This document shows, one piece after another, positions 10,607 to 19,604 of a stretch of 64,000 nucleotides of DNA (the stretch's first letter is position 1; every line of letters starts with the position of its first letter). The notes under the pieces were generated by a model. That model was not told where the DNA came from. It saw nothing but the letters and a program-made list of their open reading frames with translations, and ran no database searches. The position numbers were made by a program, and so were the translations under genes. The stretch is from positions 992,001-1,056,000 of the forward strand of contig JAJSPD010000007.1 of assembly GCA_021307315.1 (NCBI GenBank), in the 5' to 3' direction. This DNA is from Bisporella sp. PMI_857 (taxonomy: Eukaryota; Ascomycota; Leotiomycetes; Helotiales; Helotiaceae).

Positions 10607-11946
10607 TTAATTAAAAATCTTATCAAAACCATAAGGTTGCTGCTGCGTCTGCCTCCAATTATTGGTTCGCTGCTGTAATTGCGCTTGTCGGTTCTGCGTC
10701 AAGATCTCGAAGGCTTCGACGCGGGACTTCAGGACCACGTTTTCATTCTGCATCGCTTTGTTGCGTTTCTCGAGATGGACTATGTACTCTGTTGCCTTGG
10801 AAAGCACCGTTGCCTATGGTTTATTAACTCATGATTCTTAAACGGGGGTATAAGGGTTAGGATACCTTGTTTAACTTATACGCAGGCGTTAAGCCCTGAA
10901 GATCCTCTTTCTTCGCTTGCCTATTCCCTCCCTTACTCACGACTCCCAGACTCGGCACTGAATCCCTCAACGCGGTGATCTTGTCGTTTAGATTCGTGCG
11001 ATACCGCTTCTCGATCATGCTATGCGCGGTCTTCTTCACTGGCTTTCTATTCCTCACTCCGGAGTCGGACGTATCATCGTCGTTATTATCTTCTATTGAA
11101 GATTTCTTTTTCCTGCGGTTCTCGAATCCGGACGGTGGTTCGGGGCTAGAGGCGGAGGTTGGAGAGTGCGTTTGTGGGAGGGCATTTGATTGCGAAGTGT
11201 TGAAGGAGAGTGAGGGCATAGCGATGGCGCGGAGTTGTGATTCTTCTTGTGGAGTGAGACGGATAATCGGTCTTGTAGCGAGGGTTGCCGAAGGTGTGGA
11301 CCAGGAGAGGGGTGTGGAGTATAGGTTCTGAGGTGGTCCTGTGATTAGAGGGGGGGCGGATGGTGGTTGGAACAGTGGCTCTTCTGAGATTGATGGACTG
11401 CGGAATAGAGTGGATGTATCTTGCTGGATGCACGCCGGAATGACGCTTCCTGAATTTGAGTCTGATCGTTGGTATAACGCTGGCATCTTAGGTGATTGAG
11501 GTTCTTCCTTCGGCTCAGGAAAGAAGTCGCTCGTTGGCGACAGAGCATTGTCCGCCGGATCTGGCTCATCCCAACCCATCCAGTCGTCGATTGAACCGAA
11601 GTTGAATACTTGTTCTGACTTGTCTTGTGTCTTTGGTCGGTTGTACGATGGGCAGTCGAGGCTTGGAGAGACTGGTGAAAGGAGGATCACGTCACAGGAT
11701 TCAGGTGGTGTCAATAATAGTTCGTAAGCAGCAGAATTGGACTCGAATGGGTTGCTTTTCTATTTGATTGTTAGCTCAAAACGAGTAAGACGATTGAGCG
11801 TGTCAAGTAAGCGGCTGTTCCTAGGCCTAGATAGTTCCGGTTATGCCCGAGAGATGGAGTCGTTGAGTAACAAGAGTAATAAAGACACTTACTTGATATA
11901 TCAGTGTCAACAATGAGAAGTAGTCGACGGCGAGTTGAGGATGACT
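10607..11946 (-). CDS. SREBP-type bHLH transcription factor (SrbB/Sre2-like)
   Basis: The bHLH basic region HSMIEKRYRTNLNDKITALR carries the Tyr typical of SREBPs (instead of Arg), followed by a loop, then KKEDLQGLTPAYKLNK joined across a 52-bp intron (10814-10865) to ATVLSKATEYIVHLEKRN (helix 2 and a leucine zipper). A second intron (11760-11892) joins in frame to an 18-codon exon (11893-11946, SHPQLAVDYFSLLTLIYQ) preceded by a good CTGAC...TAG acceptor. The first exon with the ATG was not found. At least 386 aa. The N-terminal two thirds is Pro/Ser-rich. No membrane segments are visible, as in SrbB/Sre2 but unlike full SREBPs. The likely role is a nuclear regulator of sterol, lipid or hypoxia responses. 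Confidence 0.82.
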
Positions 11947-12345
11947 CTAGTACGTCAGTGTGGGAAAGTGAGACTAACTCCACTCCAAAAAATGTGTAGA
12001 TTCTTAGTTTAGGCAAAGATACAATTTGAACCGCAGGGAATAAGGTTCGAATAGATAAGGTGATCAGCTGTGTGCTGAATTGTTGCGGTGAGAGTGCTTG
12101 GCCCTGTGCTTGGAGTGTAGACGAGGCTCAAGGTGGAGATGTTCAAGAATACAATTGACTGGATACCAAATGGAGAACCATTCAAGGAGTGGAGGCACCC
12201 AAGTGTTGTGCGTGCCCCACGGGCTGGGTGGAGGAATGCAAGTCATGAACCTCATCCTTCAAGGCGGGATCTGCAACTAGCTACGAATCTGTAGCTGCAA
12301 TATTGGGTGGCTAAACTTTATTAAATGGGGGCAAACTAAAGATTG
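11947..12345. other. Intergenic upstream of the bHLH gene
   Basis: Should hold the first exon and promoter of the bHLH gene, not resolved. The last ten bases (12336-12345, CTAAAGATTG) are the left target-site duplication of the next element. Confidence 0.4.
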
Positions 12346-12393
12346 GCGAGTGATACACGACCCCCCCTTTCACTCTACGACCTCCCCTCCCTT
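12346..12393 (+). repeat. Left terminal inverted repeat of the MULE element
   Basis: Starts GCGAGTGATACACGACC; pairs with 13025-13072. Confidence 0.85.
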
Positions 12394-12548
12394 GTATGAT
12401 TCTGTAAGTAGTAAGCGGTGAGCTAGCAGTTAATGAACAACTTTTAGCTTAGAACTTGTTAGTAAAATATTGTAGATTTAACTGCAATTACTTCTTTGCA
12501 ATACTACCCTTGCTGTCGCTACTTTGCTGTCGTCTGAATCTTTTCGAT

Positions 12549-13013
12549 ATGTCGTCAACTGCAGAAGCTGCTAACATCGAACTTCTATTCTTCTTTTCCC
12601 AACAATCTTTCAACTTTTTTGACGCGTTATTTGCTTATGCCCAACACTACGCAAAGTTAGCTTTGTACGCCTTTATAATTAGGAATTCAGAGAAACGCAA
12701 AGAAAGAGGGATCAAAGTGCTAAACTGCCAACGAGGAGATTGTAGAAAAGCAGCCTTTTTCCGTACTGCGGTCGACGCTAGCAATCGAAAACGAAAAACA
12801 AGCACAGCAAAAGTCGGGTGTTCGTTTTCGATCAAAGCTAAAGAATGCTGTGACGGTTCTTGGGATCTTTTGTACAGAGATGATCTTAAATATATGATCC
12901 ATAATCATCCTCCGGCAGAGAGCTCCAGCGCCTTCCACGCACACCGAAACTCGAGCAAAGCGCAACTTGATAGTGGTGTTCTATTTTTTTGGGATTTTTT
13001 GCTAATTAGCTGA
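12549..13013 (+). pseudogene. MULE transposase N-terminal fragment (FAR1-like zinc domain)
   Basis: From MSSTAEAANI to the stop is 154 codons. The central part has the FAR1/WRKY-GCM1-type pattern: Cys-x4-Cys in NCQRGDCRKAAF, basic NRKRKTSTAKVGCSFS, and the terminal His pair in YMIHNHPPAE. In full MULE transposases this zinc domain binds the element ends and is followed by the DDE catalytic domain; here the frame stops after about 20 unrelated residues, just inside the right inverted repeat. It may still bind the ends of related elements, but cannot catalyse transposition. Confidence 0.75.
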
Positions 13014-13024
13014 TGGCAGAAACA

Positions 13025-13072
13025 GGGGGGGAGGTCGTAGAGTGAAAGGGGGGGGGGTCGTGTATCACTCGC
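13025..13072 (-). repeat. Right terminal inverted repeat of the MULE element
   Basis: Reverse complement of the left end, closing with GTGTATCACTCGC at 13072; target-site duplication follows at 13073-13082. Confidence 0.85.
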
Positions 13073-13343
13073 CTAAAGATTGGCGGGCTTGGGTTTTAAG
13101 TTCAGCGTGGCTTACAATATCAGCCCACTTATCGCCAGTATAAAACGTAGCGAGGGGTCCTACTCTCAGGGGACGCGTTAGGAGCCATTTGCTGATGGCG
13201 ATGAGCGGTTCGAAACGCCTGCCGCCTTTCCTACGCAATATTAATAGGGCTAGAAATTGGGTGATAGCTATGAACACAGACGCAGCAGGATAGACACGTC
13301 TGGATGCGTATACCATCGTTTCTAACCCTGAACTCCTTGGCAT
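13073..13343 (-). other. Unrecognised open frame interrupted by the MULE insertion
   Basis: A minus-strand frame starting at 13343 (MPRSSGLETMVYASRRVYPA) includes a hydrophobic stretch (ASVFIAITQFLALLIL) that could be one membrane segment. The frame reaches the MULE insertion site; removing the element and one TSD copy extends it by some 20 codons (LVCPHLIKFSHP...) before a stop. I do not recognise it, and it may be a gene fragment or chance. Confidence 0.3.
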
Positions 13344-13754
13344 CGTTTCAAATACTTAGCCTCTGTCGCGCACTTTTGCGATAAGGCACAGCTATAAACA
13401 GGAATTCGGTTGCTTAAAAATAGTGATGGTATTTTTGTAACACATGAGTGTAGTGTGGCCTAATAGTGCACGCCAAATGTAATAATACCAGTGAGTCTGC
13501 TTCGAGAACTGTCAAGCAGACTTAGGTGTTGGTATCTCAGCCAGTCTATTACAAGCTAAAGGAAGCATGTCCGAGTGGAATATCTTTCTCGACCACAGTC
13601 AGTGTTCTCTGGCGCCATGGAGAGTAGACCAAATTGGCTTGGACCTCATGGTTAGGAAAAATTGTAAAGAATCGATTTCAATTCCAGTGCTTTATTTTGC
13701 TATAAGAGTCATGAGGTGAGACGGCCCTCTAGTGACGTAACTTTACCTTCCTCT

Positions 13755-14530
13755 CTAATCTGCGATTCTATGGATGACAGTAAATTCACATATGATGAAA
13801 GCAATATAACAGGCTAGCGTCAAAGGCCCAATCCACCGACAGAATTTCCCCCCGCACCAGACTGTGATTACTAAACCCAACGTTGAAGCCCACAACACTG
13901 CCAATTCAGGGATCGTCACGTTGCCTTGTATCAACCATAATGATCCCAGCACACAACGCGAGGAGAAAGATGTTGCTACCCACAGTGTTGGCGACAAGAA
14001 TCCCCGTATGGCCGCGGGAACCGTTCATAATAGCGACGAATTTTTCGGAAGAGTAGTAGCAATTGCGAGGATTATGACTCCAAAAAGAACGTCGGAGATA
14101 ACAAATTGATCTGTGATGTTGGTGGCGGCTTGGGAGAGGACGTAGCCAGCAACACAAATAGCGAGAAAGCCAAGGAACAGATAGGAAAGGTGGTACCGAA
14201 GGTAATACTGTTTGCGGCGAGGAGCTTGCGATCGAGGTGCCGCGGCTAGAGTGGGTACATCTGGTGCTGATAGCACGGTGTTGCTGGTTGATCGTTTCCC
14301 TTCAGATTCAGTAGGAGCTGGGCCATTCGGCATGGTTTCAATCTGATTAGGGTTGATAGACCTCCGCTCTATCGAAGCGGCTGTGCTCGTTCCATCGCTG
14401 CTGTCATCGTCACTGCTGTCATCGTCACTGCTGTCATCGTCGGAAGCCTCTTGGGCAGTGAGAACCCCTCTGCTAATGGGTTCTTCATGTCGGGAATACT
14501 CAAAAAATACGACAAGACTTTTATTCTCAT
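13755..14530 (-). pseudogene. Na+/Ca2+ exchanger-family cation antiporter, C-terminal half, frameshifted
   Basis: An acidic linker (DDDSSDDDSSDDD, about 14370-14440) is followed by HLSYLFLGFLAICVAGYVLS and ISDVLFGVIILAIATTLP. After a one-base loss at about 14044 the frame changes to EKFVAIMNGSRGHTGILVAN and TVGSNIFLLALCAGIIMVD. After a second shift at about 13932 it continues as GNVTIPELAVLWASTLGLVI to the stop. The EKF..GSRGHxG...ANTVGSNIF block is the second alpha-repeat of the exchanger domain, the ion-binding part. The N-terminal half is absent. A living copy would move calcium or another cation across an internal membrane. Two independent frameshifts make this a pseudogene. Confidence 0.72.
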
Positions 14531-15639
14531 CATTAAAACTATGACAATCTCATGTCATTCTACCCTCTTATGCAGATGAGGCGCAATCAGTAGTCGAAGC
14601 AAAAGTGAGGAATGAATTCTTGGTCTATACTGGGGATATCAATTCAGAAGAAGGTTCCGACAGAGTTATTCTAATATGTGTAGATTGTGAGGTTCAAGAG
14701 GTACTAGCAGGTATACAAATTGACGGAGGTACTCTAAGCCACAAGTTGGAGGCTAAAGGTAGTCTCACTATGTTGAGACGGCACGGTTTGTGAAATCTGT
14801 CAACGGTTCAAAAATATATTAAATACTACCTGCTTTCTTGATCAGATCCAAGAAAGTGGATACATGGGAGGCATTGTACCACTTGTCTGTTTGTCTGGCC
14901 TCTGGAGCTTTTTTACGTCCGCGGAAATCGTTCAACCCCATCCCATGTCATATATTAAAGGAGTAATCCCAGGAGGTCGGCATCTTGTTTATGCAAGTCA
15001 ATGAACTGTTATTAGTATCATCAGATATCTTTGTCCTACGGAAATCGTGTCCAATAATCGGAATTATTTCCGGAAGAAATTACTTATGTTTATCGATAGT
15101 ATCGATAGGGTCGTATCGCCTGTCTCGTTTGCTTGTACTATTGGGTTTCCGTTTCTCTATAACTAATATTCCAGCAATTGATATTAGAAAATTCTAGGGT
15201 GTACTCGTCTCTCTTGGCTTAACAATCCTTTCGGGAATTGCTTCGGGATGCGCTACACCCTTATCTTTTGATATGAGTGCGGGTAATGCATCAGCCACGA
15301 TAGAGCTATCATCAAACCGCTTTAGTGCATCTCTTCCATGCAATAAAATGCACTCCAGCCACTATCTAATAATACGGTTACTCTTTCCTTGATCTTGAGA
15401 TAAGAGTCGCCGCCCCCGGTAAACCTAAGCTGTTGTTGCTTTTTCTACTCGGCACGCGGCGTGATAAGCTGGGGTATGGTAGAATATCTCCGAACAAAAG
15501 CAAACATTAGAGATAAGGGATAGTATGTTGTCTGGTACCTCCATTCCATATAAACTTTGTAAAAACTTTTCGAGAATAGTTATTCTTAAACGTTGGAAAA
15601 TGCCTTGTTTAATGCATTAACTTACCAGCGTCAGGAAAT
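14531..15639. other. Intergenic, no gene seen
   Basis: Short frames at 14605-14793 and 14985-15197 on the plus strand show no known motif. The last few hundred bases are the upstream region of the GPCR gene. Confidence 0.35.
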
Positions 15640-17019
15640 ATGACGGTTTTATCCGCACCATCAACAAATCATGAAAACAGAGTTCTTCATGTAGTCATAG
15701 CAGCGGTAGCAATCATTTCAGCCATCGGTGCTGGATGGATTCTGCTAAGTTTTACAGTTAGTCATTATAATCAACACTATTAGACGCGATTTCTGATTAA
15801 CCAAGCTGTTCAAACCTCTGAGAAGCTTCCGCCATCAGCTTATTCTGTAAGTCGGGACAGACTCAGCCCATCAATGGCAGGCCATTTCTAACTCTGGAAG
15901 GGGCCTTGCTATCAGTGACTTCTGGATGGCCATCAACTTTCTATCTTCCGCATTAATGAATCTATCTGGTTTAGCCACTGGTATCGAGAACCAAAAATTG
16001 TTTTGTAGCTTCAATGGCTTTATGATACAGGTGTTTGTTGTCCAAAGTAAATTGACCAGACTTTGATGCTACTTCGGGTACTAACATTCTGAAAGCCGAC
16101 TACTGGGTTCTTGCAATTGCCGTCTGTACCTAGTATATATATTCTTCTTTTCCTAACGAATTAGTTACTTACTCGGAGAACTTGTAGTTTAATTTTGTCA
16201 GACCACAAGCATCAGTCAACTTGGATTCAGGAACATAGAATCGTTATCTGGCTGCTTCCATGGTTCTTTTCTATTTTATGGGCAGCATTGGGACTGGGTA
16301 TCGTAGGATATGGCTATATTGGGGCCTGTAAGTTCAAACCACAATGCCTTTTTCGAAATTATTTACTCATTACTACAGGGTGCTGGTTTACGAGTGATCG
16401 AATTCGACTCTTTGTCAACTTCATCCCAAGATGGCTCATTATCATTATTATCCTGGGTCTCTACATACGCCTCTACTTCCTGATCCACAAAGCTCATAAT
16501 CGATTCATATCTTTCGACGAAGATGCCGTAGAGAATCTGCAACCTGGATTTTCTACCGGCCGAAACAGACCTAATACGTCTTTCAACATCTTCTCAAGTA
16601 GAGACAACGACTATGAAACAGGAAGAATCCGTACTATGCATACAAGGATCGGCCAAACATCTCCTATTTTAAAAAGGGTATATTCTATAAGCTATTAAAC
16701 GTCCATCTCGCACCAGACTGACTTTAGTAGATCTCATACCAGATGATGGCCTATCCCCTAGTCTACATGATCATCTGGACTGTGCCGACTACAATTCGAA
16801 TTTACCGTAGGCATAGATTGAGGCATTCCAAGAATAAAAGGTGCTGACCTTGAAAATTCAGAAGCTACTACAAACAAAGCAGCACCATTCGCAATTGGCA
16901 CGGTTGATAAGTCCTGCATCGTTATCCAAGGGTTTGCAGACGCAGTTGTTTACGGCTTCAACGAACACACTTGGAACATGTGGCGCGAAATCTTCAATAA
17001 ATCAAACCCTTTCAAATAA
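15640..17019 (+). CDS. Git3-family (cAMP-receptor-like) G-protein-coupled receptor
   Basis: Seven exons rebuild an uninterrupted 354-aa protein: 15640-15756, 15806-15846, 15901-16046, 16096-16132, 16188-16677, 16731-16806 and 16862-17019. The six introns are 49-55 bp with GT-AG ends, and several have CTAAC or CTGAC branch sites. The family order is clear: TM1 (HVVIAAVAIISAIGAGWILL), FRHQLIL, LAISDFWMAINFL (TM2), CSFNGFMIQ and QTDYWVLAIAVCTYLILSDHK (TM3), WIQEHRIVIWLLPWFFSILW (TM4), TM5, a Ser/Arg-rich third loop, MMAYPLVYMIIWTVPTTIRI (TM6), FAIGTVDKSCIVIQGFADAV (TM7) and NEHTWNMWREIF. Git3-type receptors sense nutrients and feed a G-alpha/cAMP pathway at the plasma membrane; the ligand is unknown. 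The short loops make it smaller than many relatives, but all seven helices are there. Confidence 0.85.
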
Positions 17020-17819
17020 GCAAATTATTAGGCAAGGTCTGATTGTAATGTTATTCAAATATAGATCGCGTTTTTGAATTTGAGTAGGCGGAAAGCACTG
17101 TTTCAAGCACATTTGTAATATTACCAGTTGGATTAGATTAGCAGCGGTGTTCGTAAAGAATAAGATGGATTTCTGGTTCTACGTAGCTTTGCATACTAGA
17201 CTTTTGAACCTAGTAATAGTTTGGCTGAATGAGCATCCCCGTCTGTAATCTTATAGTAATGACAATTTCCCTGCAACCTCTCACAGTCGCGATTGTACGT
17301 ACAGCGCAGCAAAACGGGCAGTAAATATCGCATTTTCCACCTAAGAGATGTTGCTATTTACCAAATTAAAAAAGAAAATGCTCCATCCTCAATCCTTAAT
17401 GGAACTGTTGCCAAACTAGGCCCTGGAGCCTCTCCCAATTGTCAGGTGCTGGTATAGTAGTGCGTAAGTTGTCTAGCACGCGACTAGTTCGCGTGTGTTC
17501 CTTAATTGGGACTAGTAGTGGGCCACAGTCATGTGATGACACTCCGCCCACCAGACCCCTGTAGGGTTAGGTGGGCATCAGCAATTCCTTCATTTTTCAG
17601 CAATTCCTCACTTTTTGAGGTACTACCAGCTACGCAGTCAGATTTTTCAACAACACAGTAGTACTTTCAGATACATATTGGTTTATCCTAGAATAAAAGT
17701 CACCTTTTATTAATACTGTAAACAAAAAGCATTTTATATAAATATAAGAGCCTATAAACCCTCGCCAGCAACTGCTGTAAAATCCGTTCGTTGCCTTCGT
17801 CGACTTCTAGACCAATAAT
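17020..17819. other. Intergenic, no gene seen
   Basis: AT-rich, no supported gene. A 17460-17580 block with GCGACTAGTTCGC-like inverted words may be transposon debris. Confidence 0.35.
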
Positions 17820-18090
17820 GACAGCACCCAGTCGTATGTGGAGGGGTACAATCTGTCCGCTAATATCTCTTCTCCAATATCGTCCGTTATTTGACTTATA
17901 TAAAGTCCGTTCAAGGAGGAATAGATTGTCCTCTTCTCTGGCTAATTTCCGGACAGTGCTCCGGCGAAAAGCCAGCTGTTACTCCTGTAATTCTTCACAT
18001 ATATTAAATGCCAATACTCAGCGAGAATCCTATTGGTTAAAGAGCCGTTCTCTGTGCTCTAAAGCCCTCCGTACAACGCTCTTTTTGTAG
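17820..18090 (-). repeat. Dispersed repeat, second copy at 42961-43186
   Basis: Shares long near-identical stretches with 42961-43186 (for example CAGCACCCAGTCGCATGTG versus CAGCACCCAGTCGTATGTG, and GTCCGTTATTTGACTTATAT). Read on the minus strand it has coding-like text with stops (LAFRRSTVRKLA, LYKSNNGRYWRRDISGQIVP), so it is probably the decayed end of a transposon protein. A further minus-strand frame at 18140-18367 (MRLDDYIENDIPLTLSFIRS) may belong to the same element. Confidence 0.55.
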
Positions 18091-18584
18091 TGTTCGTTCC
18101 ACTTCTTAGTCGTCCGCTCTAGCTTCATATTCTTAACTGCTACCTGCATACCACCCACCCAATAACACCGTACTGCTGTACCCAAGCGTTACTTCCCTCC
18201 TTTCGTCGACGCTGTTCTAGGTCCGCCGCAATCCGCTGAGTCTCTCGTTCTTGAATAAGCTTAGCCCGAATTATTTTTGGCTCTGTTGAAGATTGATATG
18301 CGCGCCAAGATCGTATGAAGGAAAGGGTTAAGGGTATATCGTTCTCAATGTAATCATCTAGTCGCATATCTAAATACTTTGGGTGAGCTGTTCGGTCTCG
18401 AGTTGCAGGAGGGCACGGTCAGTGTTTTCAACTTGACTGTTCTAACTTCAGACTTGTCGGACCAACACGAGTCAGAAGTTGACGCAATGGTCAGGGAATC
18501 ATGGTAAGAACTCAATATTTTGCAACACATCTCTTCTCACATCCGCCAACTAGTTTCTGAGATATTACATATAATGATTTCCTT

Positions 18585-18836
18585 CAGCTTGCCTCAAACT
18601 CCATAATACGCTCACGGCTTACCATAGCTTCTTTCTCCCAGGAATTCTCTCGCTCCGGACGACCCTTCCACTCAACAAGGTATTTAACCCTTCTGTGCAG
18701 CACTCGCTTCTTGAGCAGTCGCACGCCCGAATGGTTCCCCTGATAGATCGCCTCAAACTCTTTGACGAGCTCCGGGCTTATGTCCTTCCATTTCTCCCAC
18801 GTATTGCCCTCGTAGGTAGGTTTTTATTAGATGGCA
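18585..18836 (-). pseudogene. Chromodomain fragment of a Ty3/gypsy-type retroelement
   Basis: The minus strand reads TYEGNTWEKWKDISPELVKEFEAI, then VLHRRVKYLVEWKGRPEREN and SWEKEAMVSRERIMEFEAS without interruption. The YLVEWKGxPxxxxSWE pattern is a chromodomain, found at the C terminus of gypsy-type integrases, where it steers insertion to chromatin marks. An upstream WEK...ELVKEFE segment resembles a second, partial copy. No reverse transcriptase or integrase core was found nearby, so only a scrap remains. Confidence 0.7.
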
Positions 18837-18839
18837 AAC

Positions 18840-18990
18840 TGTTGAAGTACAGCACGTGACCTCACGTGACTAATACATGACAATAGTACGAATCAGGATT
18901 AGTCTTTCATGTAAATAGTGTATATAAGGAGCTTCTCTCCTCTGAATAATAGGACAAGGATTTGACTTCAATTCAAACACCTAAGCGAGC
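18840..18990 (+). repeat. LTR-like repeat, inverted copy of 7100-7252
   Basis: Begins TGTTGAAGTACAGCACGTGA with the motif CACGTGACCTCACGTGAC and a TATATAAGG box at about 18919, consistent with an LTR promoter. Matches 7100-7252 on the other strand. It sits next to the chromodomain scrap, but in an orientation that does not fit one intact element. Confidence 0.5.
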
Positions 18991-19604
18991 TGACTGTGCA
19001 TCTGTACATCCGAATTAATAAGTGCGTAGTTAAGATCAACAGAGCGTAACACGAAGTGGCCTTATGCGATTGCGGAAGCAGGTTTGGCGGCCGCGTCTTG
19101 TCCGGCTTTGTGAATGTTAATTACAGCAATTTTGTCCTTGAGGCCCCAGATCTTGACAACCTAGCGTCTCGATGTTTGTGCCTGAGATGGCTGCTCAAAG
19201 AATCGATCATCGACCAGCAAAGGTTATTGGCCTACTTTAGCTTTTTTAGTACTGTATATCCTCCTCCTTTATCTCATCCTATAGAGTATTTGGTCAATGA
19301 GCAGTCTCTTCAAGTCCTGATATTATAATTATAATTTTATATATCAATACCTGATCATATCTCTGAAGTGAATAGCTAAACTTTTTTCTCCATTCGTCGC
19401 TACACAAGTACACGTATAAATTGCCCAAACTGAGCCCTTTGCATTTCCCTTGTCACTTTATCAATCTATATATCTGTAGTTCGAAAAGTAGTATTATTAA
19501 ATAATGGCGCAAAAGGTTCTCGTACTACACCCCAACTCATCCAATAGTGGCAGAAAACACAACTAAAATTATTAAATATACAGTCTATAGGGAATGAGAG
19601 GCCA
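18991..19604. other. Intergenic, no gene seen
   Basis: Follows the LTR-like repeat and precedes the 3' end of the ferric reductase gene. A 90-codon plus-strand frame (19056-19328) is not recognised. Confidence 0.35.

Larger units (their letters stand above)
12346..13072 (+). mobile_element. Mutator-like (MULE) non-autonomous element with TIRs and 10-bp TSD
   Basis: A 727-bp element bounded by inverted repeats of about 48 bp. The left end reads GCGAGTGATACACGACCCCC, then TTTCACTCTACGACCTCCCC; the right end is its reverse complement apart from the length of the C/G run. Flanking it is the 10-bp direct repeat CTAAAGATTG (12336-12345 and 13073-13082), in the 8-11 bp range of Mutator-superfamily insertions. 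Inside is the N-terminal DNA-binding part of a MULE transposase only, so it cannot move by itself. The near-perfect duplication and ends point to a recent insertion. A smaller relative lies at 60041-60315. Confidence 0.88.

Noticed and set aside
10975..11331. 118-codon plus-strand frame within the bHLH gene
   Set aside because: Shadow of the SREBP-type coding exon.
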